From Chloroflexota bacterium (GTDB taxonomy: Bacteria; Chloroflexota; UBA6077; CF-72), in contig JAFAWJ010000645.1 of NCBI GenBank assembly GCA_019242065.1, positions 1 through 21,073 of the forward strand: a stretch of DNA of 21,073 nucleotides, read 5' to 3'. Positions 8,301-13,710 of this stretch are shown in pieces. Below the pieces are notes generated by a model. It had not been told where the DNA came from. It did no database searches and was given only the letters and a program-made list of their open reading frames with translations. The stretch's first letter is position 1. Every line of letters begins with the position of its first letter. A program made the position numbers and the translations under genes.

Positions 8301-8980
8301 GTGGCGGATGCGGAGGCAACTGGAGAGGTCTGGGCGGATACCGAAACGACCGGAGAGGTCGTGGCGGATGCGGAGGCAACCGGGGATGAGGTGGTGGAGG
8401 CCGACGCGACGGGGGACCGTGAGGCCGATGGCGAGGCGACCGGAGATGACCTGGCGGCGAGTGACGCGGCCGAGGTCGTGGCGATGGAGGATGTATTGGT
8501 GGAGGACGAGCTCGTCGAGGTTTTAGAGGAGGAGGTCGTAGTGGAGGACGCGGCCGGGGAGGATGCGGCGGCCGGGGAGGATGACTTGGTCGGAGGTGCG
8601 CTGGCCGATGCGGCCGGCGGCGGCGTGGCCCTGGGTGTCGCCGCTTTGCTCGTCGCGGCCGCGGTGGCGACGTGAGTCGTCGTGCTGGTGGCAGCGTCGG
8701 AGTGTGCCGCGGGAACGGAGGTCGACGACTTGGCGGTGGTCGAGGTCGCGGACTTCGTGGTCGTCGTCGACGACGACGACGAGGACGATGACGATGACGA
8801 ATTCGACTTTCCACTCGGCGACGCGGCGGGCGTCGATTGATTCGGCGACGCGCCCCAGGCGCTGGGCAGCGACTCGACTGGCGCAAAAACCACCAGCATC
8901 GCCACCAGGGCCGCGACGGCGGTGTACGCGGCCTGACGTGTGCTCCGCGCGGGCGGCCGCGAATGGTAACGAGCTCGCAT
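5336..8980 (-). CDS. Large secreted Ser/Thr/Ala-rich repeat protein, 1214 aa, function unknown
   Basis: I do not recognise the family. The N terminus has an Arg-rich stretch and a hydrophobic segment (about 17-36) ending SAWGA, consistent with a signal peptide of type I. Next is a low-complexity stalk (about 45-310): a poly-Ser/Thr run, then 10-residue repeats of the form SPVASASATT. Residues about 320-560 form a degenerate Ala/Ser/Val-rich domain. Three modules of 67-74 residues follow (cores near 7212, 6990 and 6789). Each has an alternating beta-like pattern around G-x-N-(F/Y)-x-P-I, then N-x-G-x-A-x-A-x-S-G-(D/N)-A. A Gly/Ser-rich spacer leads to two copies of V-D-L-W-x-x-W-P followed by P-M-P, and a C-terminal hydrophobic, Arg-rich tail. 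AGAGGAGGA precedes the ATG. The 10-bp gap to the upstream gene points to an operon. Likely a cell-surface or matrix structural protein, by inference. Confidence 0.8.
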   Translation of the reverse strand: MRARYHSRPPARSTRQAAYTAVAALVAMLVVFAPVESLPSAWGASPNQSTPAASPSGKSNSSSSSSSSSSSTTTTKSATSTTAKSSTSVPAAHSDAATSTTTHVATAAATSKAATPRATPPPAASASAPPTKSSSPAAASSPAASSTTTSSSKTSTSSSSTNTSSIATTSAASLAARSSPVASPSASRSPVASASTTSSPVASASATTSPVVSVSAQTSPVASASATTSPAVSASAQTSPVASASATTSPVASPSASPSPLASASASSSPVASASPVASALATPSPVASVAAQSAAVASPTAVSGTPTTTAPAVAPAVASPTPAPAVDAASGNSTALAGQVDTTESNVQLGAAAALGGSGPVTVANAHSTTIDDASAASSSSGVAVALAPTAPATLTGVTAAQSGQTTAIGATIANAVNTADQAAVQVQGANQAAVNVASSNNVAIEDTGAAGTTSGAAWAVAAGAAGAPSNVSTPVTGGAAPTSAPVSATGIQANNVGALTTSSTVVSPGGSASTAPINITPAEVAAYTTGGSASTISGAASGSAPATTSGTTQAASGTSQAQGVVAQNNVQTNAKVAVNIAGQNFAPITVIINSITQIFNWGAASATSGDAVASGSSSGTTTAGTTSAASGSAQSTGAQVANTVNLGSSAAVHVTGNNYNPINILLNLTANLVNWGVATATSGDAQSSGSGGGTATSGAASATGLRAVNLVSMWADASVDIDGNNYAPISIDIEFNTNIANVGYAGSSSGNAAAGQSASGGSSGAGSSQRSASGSSAGGSTTSGSSSGSTSRAQGGNAVAVSNSVSVGAVSDQLSSANGGNSIATTAVVQMLQNLPAGTWDPFVQQNLPDTAAPAATAGISSSSGNSTAVGLQSSIGATNGQLAACADPGENCTAINSSSMTVSMHDLAYNPATNSDGTARGSGDQDGGGSDGGFGPGGTSASSGFSGVNATPTPKASATSGGSGSDAGSGVDQGQTYGDVGDDGTGGGNGGGGTRHFFAVNAVAGQLAANGQLVMVDLWDEWPGRRLPPMPNPLKSSVSSSTIDATLPGLPGGVDELPLPMPGTRDVSTASSGSVRGAAAASRRQVGPVSLDLAVGDGQDAVPPLDVVDVDLWSRWPAAEAMPMPLQVLPAPSVGAEQAAPVAAAATSLPPDSGALPMQLDLAALLATLTISLRLSTRYGRGLLAALSSWFNQRRRAHFLLRLASGMLRLW
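8231..8380. repeat. Five in-frame 30-bp tandem repeats (60-bp higher-order A-B pattern)
   Basis: Units begin at 8231, 8261, 8291, 8321 and 8351, each opening (t/c)ggagaggtc on the plus strand. Units 1, 3 and 5 (gtggcggatg core) are near-identical to one another; units 2 and 4 (tgggcggat core, then ccgaaacg) resemble each other. This gives an alternating 60-bp period. On the coding minus strand each unit encodes ten residues of the SPVASASATT/SPVASASAQT type. More degenerate units extend on both sides from about 8115 to 8460. Such arrays tend to expand and contract by recombination. Confidence 0.9.
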
Positions 8981-8990
8981 CAGTCCTCCT

Positions 8991-9566
8991 CTAGCTCCCT
9001 GTTCCGATGCTGACGTGCGTCGCGCCGTTCTGTGAGGTGATCTGGAGTTGCAGGTTCTGACCGGAGCCCAGCGACACGCTGAGCTGCGAGGTGGCGCGGC
9101 CGTTGCCGACCGGCGAGGTGGCCTGCACCGTCAGATCCGCACAGCCGTCGGCGGTCGTGTTCAAGTTGGCGCTGAAGCTGCGTCCGGCGATCAGTTGCTC
9201 GATGGCTTGCGCGGCTGCCGCATCCGGGCCGCACAGGTGGAAGGTCCCCTGACTGGTCGTCGCACTGCTGACGGCGGCGGGCGCCGGGGCGACTGGTGGG
9301 GGAATGGGCGTCGGCAGCAGCGTGGCGATCGCGGGTGGAATGGCCGAAAGCGCCGGGGCGGCGGGCACCGCGGGGCACTGCGTGGCCGAGGCCGCGGGAT
9401 CGCTCTGTTGCGCGCTGTCATCGACGGTGGTCGTGGGAGTCACATCCAGCAGTCGGTTGGCGTCCGCGCTGATCTGTCCCCAGGTCAGCGGCACACTGGT
9501 CGCCCAGAGCGCAAGCGACGCAAAGGCGACGCTCCATGCCAGGCGGGTGTTTTTGAACGCTGCCAT
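8991..9566 (-). CDS. Small secreted protein with Pro-rich linker, function unknown
   Basis: This 191-residue product has a signal peptide (about 1-31; hydrophobic WSVAFASLALWATSVPL, ending TWGQ). A Thr/Asp/Ser segment and an Ala/Pro-rich linker (about 65-100) follow, then a C-terminal domain of about 85 residues rich in Ser, Thr, Gln and Asn with beta-like alternation (LTVQATSPVG, SQLSVSLGSGQNLQLQITSQNG). Three cysteines are present, in TQCPAV, FHLCGPD and DGCADL. No family is recognised. It ends 10 bases before the 1214-aa repeat protein gene, so the two are probably cotranscribed and function together at the cell surface. The ATG at 9566 has only a distant purine-rich AAAGGA element. Confidence 0.75.
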   Translation of the reverse strand: MAAFKNTRLAWSVAFASLALWATSVPLTWGQISADANRLLDVTPTTTVDDSAQQSDPAASATQCPAVPAAPALSAIPPAIATLLPTPIPPPVAPAPAAVSSATTSQGTFHLCGPDAAAAQAIEQLIAGRSFSANLNTTADGCADLTVQATSPVGNGRATSQLSVSLGSGQNLQLQITSQNGATHVSIGTGS

Positions 9567-9654
9567 GCGCGACGTGCTGTTCCTTTCATGTTCGGATCGA
9601 GGTCGAGTTCGGTTGACGTGTCAGGCTGCCGGCTGGAGTGCAAAGAAGGGGAAG

Positions 9655-9690
9655 TGAGGCCGGCCTCCAGCCTCGACGAGGCCGGCCTCA
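9655..9690 (-). terminator. Strong hairpin between two secreted-protein genes, terminator-like
   Basis: A perfect 13-bp inverted repeat (TGAGGCCGGCCTC at 9655-9667 with its complement at 9678-9690) has a 10-nt loop. Each arm contains the self-complementary GAGGCCGGCCTC, so the 12-mer occurs twice. On the minus strand it follows the 497-aa gene stop by about 54 nt and is followed by the pyrimidine-rich ACTTCCCCTTCTTTG, a weak U-tract. It could terminate or attenuate transcription into the downstream genes. Confidence 0.6.
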
Positions 9691-9743
9691 GGCTTCCGGT
9701 GTATTCGGTAGCCCTGGAATTGAAAGTTGAAAGAGGTTGGACG

Positions 9744-11237
9744 TTAGGGGGTTTGCGTCGACCTGGCGGTGCCACCGTTGTTGGTGGTCTGCCCGACCTT
9801 GCCCAGCGCCTTGGTCACGGCCGCGTTGACCTGGCCGGACGTCTGGTTGGACTGAGCGTTCTGGGCCTGGTTGAGTGCACCCGTGCCGCCCGACTGCGAC
9901 GGGGTCTGCGTCTGCGTGCTGGAGTTGCTGCCAGAGTTGGACGCCGAGGTCGTCGGATTGGAGGTGGCGGTGCCGCTGTTGGTGACCGCGCCGCCCGTGG
10001 CCGTCGTGTTACCGGCGGTCTGCGAGACGCTGAAGGTCGAGCTGTTGAGGGACGTGCCGCCCATCACCGCCGCGGTGCTCGAGTTGTCGCCCGAGACGCC
10101 GTCGCCGCCACGCGAGACGTTGCCCGCGTCGCTGCCACCAGTGGAGGTGCCGCCGGTCGCGCTGGACAGCGCGTTGCCATTGTCACCGCTGGCGTTGGCG
10201 TTGAGCGCACCGGTGGAGTTGGTTGCCGAGCCCATGCCACCCGGGGTGGTCGCGGTCGAGGCGCCGCCCGCGCCGCCAGTGGCGGTGCTGTTACCGGAAG
10301 TTGCGCCGGAACCGCCGCCGCTCGCGCCACTGCCGGCCGTCGCGGCACCGCTGCCCGCGTCGGTGCTGGCGCCGCCGCTGGTCGCGCCATTACCCGTCGA
10401 GGTCGCACCCGTGTGATGGCTGCCGGAAATCGCAGCCGACAGCGATGCGGCCAGATCGGCGGCCGTCGCACCATTGCCATTGCCGCCATTGTGCGCGTCA
10501 CCACCGTCACCACCGTCACCACCGGTGGAATTGGCGTTGCCACTGCTGGAGCGGGCGTCGCCGCCGTCACCAGCCGTCGAGTCGCTCGAAGCGAGCCCGT
10601 TGCCGCTGCCCAGTTGGGCTGCCAACGACGCGGCATGGGTGTTGCCGTTGCCGTCGCCGCCGTCGGCCAACGATCCGGCACCGGCGTTGCCACCGGCCGC
10701 GTCGACGGTACCGCTGGCGGTGGAATTGCCGCCGGCCTGGCCGGTGGAAGACGTGACGCTGGCGTTGCCGTTGGCACTGGCGTCGGAGTCCTGAGTCAGG
10801 CCAAATGAGACCTTGGCCGACGGACCAACGGCGAGCGTGGTGCCACCGATGGCGGGCGTGTCGGCCGAGGAATGCACGTTCTGATCGTTGCTTGCCTTGT
10901 TGCTCTGGTCGCCGCCGACCTGAACCGCCTTCTGCGCCTGGGCGTTGACGTCGAGCGCCGCGGCGCTATTGCGGTCGGTGGCGCCCTGGTTCGACGAGTT
11001 GTCCTGGTTGGTGGTGGCCGACGGGTCGACGGTGCCCGACTGCGAGGCCGAAGGTGCGTTGACGGGGACGGCGACGTCCGTTGTACAGGCGGACGAGCCA
11101 GACCAGCCCGCCGGGCAGCGATTCAGCGTGATCGACTGCCCCATGACTGTGTTCGGCAAGGCAATCGCCCCGACGAGCGCGGCGGCCGACAGAGCGGCCG
11201 CTGACCGACGGGCAATCTTGCCTCTAAGTAGCGTCAT
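9744..11237 (-). CDS. Secreted Gly/Ser/Asn/Thr-rich low-complexity protein, 497 aa, function unknown
   Basis: The first gene of the exported-protein cluster. The ATG at 11237 has CAGGAG about 11 nt upstream. The N terminus is a signal peptide (KIARRSAAALSAAALVGAIALP, ending near VMGQ), followed by a short segment with two cysteines (NRCPAGWSGSSACTTD). The next region, about 50-160, is Asn/Gln/Asp-rich (AQKAVQVGGDQSNKASNDQN). About 300 residues of Gly/Ala/Ser/Thr/Asn repeats come next, with GGDGG, GNGN and SGNA phrases. The tail is Gln/Asn/Thr-rich (NQAQNAQSNQTSGQVNAAVTKAL). There is no membrane anchor. The composition resembles that of extracellular matrix or amyloid-like structural proteins, but no family is recognised. 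It shares Gly/Ser/Asn style and the S-G-N/D-A phrases with the 1214-aa protein downstream. Confidence 0.75.
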   Translation of the reverse strand: MTLLRGKIARRSAAALSAAALVGAIALPNTVMGQSITLNRCPAGWSGSSACTTDVAVPVNAPSASQSGTVDPSATTNQDNSSNQGATDRNSAAALDVNAQAQKAVQVGGDQSNKASNDQNVHSSADTPAIGGTTLAVGPSAKVSFGLTQDSDASANGNASVTSSTGQAGGNSTASGTVDAAGGNAGAGSLADGGDGNGNTHAASLAAQLGSGNGLASSDSTAGDGGDARSSSGNANSTGGDGGDGGDAHNGGNGNGATAADLAASLSAAISGSHHTGATSTGNGATSGGASTDAGSGAATAGSGASGGGSGATSGNSTATGGAGGASTATTPGGMGSATNSTGALNANASGDNGNALSSATGGTSTGGSDAGNVSRGGDGVSGDNSSTAAVMGGTSLNSSTFSVSQTAGNTTATGGAVTNSGTATSNPTTSASNSGSNSSTQTQTPSQSGGTGALNQAQNAQSNQTSGQVNAAVTKALGKVGQTTNNGGTARSTQTP

Positions 11238-11460
11238 TGCTCAAAATACTCCTGTTCCGGGATTCCGGGGAAAAAGCAGCGGCTAAGCGTCGGGCTACCG
11301 CGCGACACCACTGACTGAGCCCATCAGGCCCTGGACCCTGGGACGTGGCGATTGGGGCTTCTTTCGGTGAGGCCAAGAGGGCCCCCTTCGCTCCGTTCAC
11401 TCCTTCAACGTGAAGGAGTCGGCGGTCCCCGAATATAAGCGTCCGCGACGGTAAACACCT
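11238..11460 (-). promoter_or_regulatory. Long structured 5' leader of the exported-protein cluster, possible riboswitch/attenuator
   Basis: About 220 nt before the 497-aa gene carry no gene on this strand but show strong RNA structure. A 9-bp hairpin, ACTCCTTCA/TGAAGGAGT, occupies 11399-11419. A hairpin, GCGGTAGC/GCCGCTGC (11301-11294 with 11283-11276; one mismatch, two G-U pairs), is followed at once by TTTTT (11275-11271), an intrinsic-terminator arrangement upstream of the ribosome binding site. Short blocks in order (CGCTTA, CGGGGACC, ACTCC...GGAGTGAA, AAGGGGGCC, ACCGAA) loosely resemble the ydaO/c-di-AMP riboswitch. The conserved GTCAGCTAACC block and closing stem are not seen, so class identity is unproven. 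Confidence 0.4.
11271..11301 (-). terminator. Terminator-like hairpin with U5 tract in the leader
   Basis: An 8-bp imperfect stem, 10-nt loop and an immediately following run of five T on the minus strand lie about 35 nt before the 497-aa gene start. Its position before a gene and not after one suggests conditional attenuation. Confidence 0.45.
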
Positions 11461-11681
11461 CAGCAAGGAGCCAGTTCGGCGCCCAGACTGGTGCTATGCG
11501 GTTGCGGATGGCAAAACGCGATCGCGGAACTAACACGGGTTGTGTCGAACCGACCTCCTCGAGTCGACAATGCAGGGGCTTCCTCGGAGTGCGAGACAGC
11601 GTGCAGGCTTCTTCGCACGACGCCGTCTCGCGATGAGTAGCGCGTGCCTTGTTGTCGTAGAGCGTTGCGGGTGGCGTGGAG

Positions 11682-11707
11682 ACTGGACAGGGTCCCGACT
11701 GTCCAGT
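11682..11707. promoter_or_regulatory. Perfect 9-bp inverted repeat with 8-bp spacer, candidate operator
   Basis: ACTGGACAG (11682-11690) and CTGTCCAGT (11699-11707) are perfect complements separated by 8 bp. The site lies about 180 bp before the signal-peptidase fusion gene and 445 bp before the divergent cluster. It could be a dimeric repressor or activator site, or an RNA hairpin. No U-tract follows it. The cognate regulator is unknown. Confidence 0.4.
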
Positions 11708-11850
11708 GTTTGATTCGAGCTTCCGTGTGCCGTGGGGTGCGCGGATGCTCCCACAACACGATACGTCGCCTTCCCTCCCGAAGAAAGTGCACGATGTTGC
11801 AGTCCTGTTGAGTCTCCGCACGAGATGATTCGGTCGTGTGGCGTGGGGGT

Positions 11851-11856
11851 TATAGT
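11851..11856 (+). promoter_or_regulatory. Possible -10 box of the signal peptidase fusion gene
   Basis: TATAGT matches five of six -10 consensus positions and would place the start of transcription about 20 nt before the ATG at 11885. The -35 region is poor, so the promoter may need an activator. Confidence 0.35.
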
Positions 11857-11884
11857 GACCCGGCGCGCACCAGGCGCTGCACCC

Positions 11885-13159
11885 ATGGCGGATCTCAGCG
11901 GATCGTTCTCCAGCATTCACCTCGCGCCGCTGGCGCAATTTCTGGCAAGTCTCGGCAAAACCGGCGACTTGCTGATCTCGAACGAGCACTGGCTCGGCCA
12001 GCTCTCGCTGCAGGATGGGCGGGTCATCGCCGCCGGCATCGACGACGAGCACGGCCTCTCAGCGCTGGAGCTGCTCGTGAGCGGTGTGAGCGCCCAGGGG
12101 AACTTCGAGTTTTTCGATGGGTCTCCGTCACTCGCCGCCGACATCGAGCCCGATTGGGACTTCGTCGCCGGAATTCAACGTCTGGCGAATGGACCACTCC
12201 AGGGGTGGATGACTCGCCTGCGCGGTCCACTGGCCGTGCCACGGCTGGTGGTCGATCCCGAGCTACCCGACGAGCTCGAGGTGACGCTGACACGCGCCGC
12301 CATCCGGCTCTTCCTGGACATCGACGGCCAGCGCAGCATTCAGGACCTGGTCAAACGGCATGGACTCCGCTGCTGCGTTACAACCCTGCAACGCCTGGGT
12401 GACATGGGCCTCGTCGAGATCCCGCCACCACCGCCGACGGATGCGTCGATCACGGTGGGCGACACTCGCTTGCCGCCGGCCACCAACACGCTGGGGGAGC
12501 GGCTCGGTCGGTTCGCACGCCTCAACAAGAGTCGCGGTCTGCAGGTGGGTGGCGAACTGTTGCAGGCGGTCGTCGTGGCGGGCGTCCTGATCCTGGCCGG
12601 TCGGACGGCCGTCCAGAACTTCCGCGTCGAGGGCATCAGCATGCAGCCCAACTTCAGTAGCGGACAGGTGCTGGTCGTCAACCGGCTGGCGTACGCCCAC
12701 GTCGACGGGACGCCGCTCCAGAACCTGCTGCCTACGGCGCGACAGGGCTCAATCGACTATGTCTTTGGCGGACCGCAGCGCGGCGATATCGCGATTTTCG
12801 ATTCCCCGGTCGAGCCCGGAGTGGACTACATCAAGCGCATCATCGGCTTGCCCGGCGACCGGGTCGCCGTACGCGACAGGCATGTGATCGTGAACGACAC
12901 GCCGCTTGCCGAGTCCTACATTGAGTTTCCGGCCGACTACCGGTTTCCAGCAGCCGGCGGCTTCGCGACGGTCCCGCAGGACAGTTACTTTGTGCTCGGG
13001 GACAATCGGCCAGAGAGTCTGGACTCGCATTTCGGTTGGTTCGTCCCGGTCGACAACCTGGTCGGGCGGGCGTGGGTCCGCTACTGGCCGCTCGGCGCGA
13101 TGAGCATGGTGCAATCGGGCAGCCCGAGCATCGCTACCGCTCGGGCTGCGCAGCCCTAA
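11885..13159 (+). CDS. DUF4388 (PATAN-like)-type I signal peptidase fusion protein
   Basis: This 424-residue protein joins two modules. Residues 1 to about 110 (MADLSGSFSSIHLAPLAQFLASLGKTGDLLI, GQLSLQDGRVIAAGIDDEHGLSALELLV, GNFEFFDG) are a DUF4388/PATAN-type domain, usually found in bacterial signalling proteins. A helical, winged-helix-like segment (about 135-185) and a poly-Pro linker follow. One transmembrane helix (about 222-243) leads into a complete S26 signal peptidase: catalytic Ser252 in GISMQPNF, general-base Lys317 in DYIKRIIGLPGDRV, and box E starting at Gly372 (GDNRPESLDS). The peptidase part cleaves signal peptides on the outer face of the membrane; the N-terminal part would be cytoplasmic. 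The ATG at 11885 starts exactly at the domain; upstream frame to 11732 has no domain sequence. The gene is divergent from four exported-protein genes, plausible substrates. Confidence 0.9.
   Translation: MADLSGSFSSIHLAPLAQFLASLGKTGDLLISNEHWLGQLSLQDGRVIAAGIDDEHGLSALELLVSGVSAQGNFEFFDGSPSLAADIEPDWDFVAGIQRLANGPLQGWMTRLRGPLAVPRLVVDPELPDELEVTLTRAAIRLFLDIDGQRSIQDLVKRHGLRCCVTTLQRLGDMGLVEIPPPPPTDASITVGDTRLPPATNTLGERLGRFARLNKSRGLQVGGELLQAVVVAGVLILAGRTAVQNFRVEGISMQPNFSSGQVLVVNRLAYAHVDGTPLQNLLPTARQGSIDYVFGGPQRGDIAIFDSPVEPGVDYIKRIIGLPGDRVAVRDRHVIVNDTPLAESYIEFPADYRFPAAGGFATVPQDSYFVLGDNRPESLDSHFGWFVPVDNLVGRAWVRYWPLGAMSMVQSGSPSIATARAAQP
13119..13149. terminator. Strong hairpin at the end of the signal peptidase fusion gene
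   Basis: A perfect 11-bp inverted repeat, GCAGCCCGAGC (13119-13129) with GCTCGGGCTGC (13139-13149), has a 9-nt loop and sits within the last codons. The convergent winged-helix gene ends 13 bases after this gene's stop, so it may act in both directions. No U-tract follows on either strand, so termination is inferred only from stem strength and location. Confidence 0.4.
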
Positions 13160-13172
13160 ACGTCAGAACGGA

Positions 13173-13592
13173 CTAATGCGCCGGCCGGAGCCGCAGCATG
13201 TACCCGCGACCGGGGCTGGCCTTGATAGTCAGCGGACCGAACGGCACCAGTCCGAGTTTGCGTCGCAAGCGTGAGATGTGCGACTTGACCAGGTTCGACG
13301 GCGAGGCCTCGTCGGTGAAGCCCCAGGTTTCGGCCACCAGCCTGTCGTAGCAGACGACATGGTTGACGTGCTCGGCGAGTAGTGCGAGAAGCTGAAACTG
13401 GATGCGGGTGAGGGCGATCTGGCGGCCGTGACGGCTGACGGCGTGCCATTCGGGGTCGAGCTCGAGATCGGCGATGCGGACGACGTGTTCGGCCTCGCTG
13501 GCGATGGGTGGTAGTGGATCGATGGTGTGTATCTCGGGTCGCCTCGCGGCCAGAGCCCCTCGGCCTGACCAGGGAGTTGACGGTTGCTCCAT
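13173..13592 (-). CDS. PhoB/OmpR-type winged-helix DNA-binding protein lacking a receiver domain
   Basis: This 139-residue protein has a variable N-terminal segment of about 38 residues. It is followed by a complete trans_reg_C winged helix: IADLELDPEWHAVSRHGRQIALTRIQFQLLALLAEH, the recognition helix region SPSNLVKSHISRLRRKLG, and the terminal wing IKASPGRGYMLRL. The phospho-receiver domain usual for this family is missing, so it is either a constitutive DNA-binding protein or works with a separate receiver protein. It converges on the signal-peptidase fusion gene. The ATG at 13592 has no clear Shine-Dalgarno. Confidence 0.85.
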   Translation of the reverse strand: MEQPSTPWSGRGALAARRPEIHTIDPLPPIASEAEHVVRIADLELDPEWHAVSRHGRQIALTRIQFQLLALLAEHVNHVVCYDRLVAETWGFTDEASPSNLVKSHISRLRRKLGLVPFGPLTIKASPGRGYMLRLRPAH

Positions 13593-13605
13593 TGGCGTTA
13601 CAGGT

Positions 13606-13652
13606 CCCCACGGATATTCAGTTGGGCCTGAAGCACACGGTACGCCGTGGGG
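13606..13652. repeat. 8-bp inverted repeat upstream of the winged-helix gene
   Basis: CCCCACGG (13606-13613) and CCGTGGGG (13645-13652) are perfect complements 31 bp apart, in the short gap upstream of the winged-helix gene. They could form a long-range hairpin or a pair of half sites for autoregulation. Weak evidence. Confidence 0.3.
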
Positions 13653-13710
13653 GTCACGGAGGCGTCACTCCGTAGGTTAAGTCCTGGTTGCGACGTCGCT
13701 CGCGGGATCG

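Larger units (their letters stand above)
11461..11884. other. Divergent intergenic region between the exported-protein cluster and the signal peptidase fusion gene
   Basis: No gene with credible start, composition or homology is visible on either strand. The only clear structures are a 9-bp inverted repeat at 11682-11707 and a possible -10 box at 11851. Open frames crossing the region have no recognisable protein sequence. Confidence 0.6.

Noticed and set aside
8231..8380. Possible CRISPR array
   Set aside because: The units are contiguous, in-frame coding repeats without spacers and with no cas genes nearby.
7792..8886. 364-codon Pro/Arg-rich open frame on the minus strand
   Set aside because: It is an out-of-frame shadow of the Ser/Thr/Ala-rich stalk; composition (Pro, Arg, His) is what a shifted frame of those repeats gives.
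9048..10808. 586-codon open frame on the plus strand
   Set aside because: It lies opposite two secreted-protein genes, is Arg/Gly/Ala-rich without domain pattern, and arises from the codon bias of GC-rich DNA. The minus-strand frames have signal peptides and ribosome binding sites.
11405..12052. 215-codon open frame on the minus strand across the divergent intergenic region
   Set aside because: It overlaps the well-supported signal-peptidase fusion gene and has no recognisable domain or composition.
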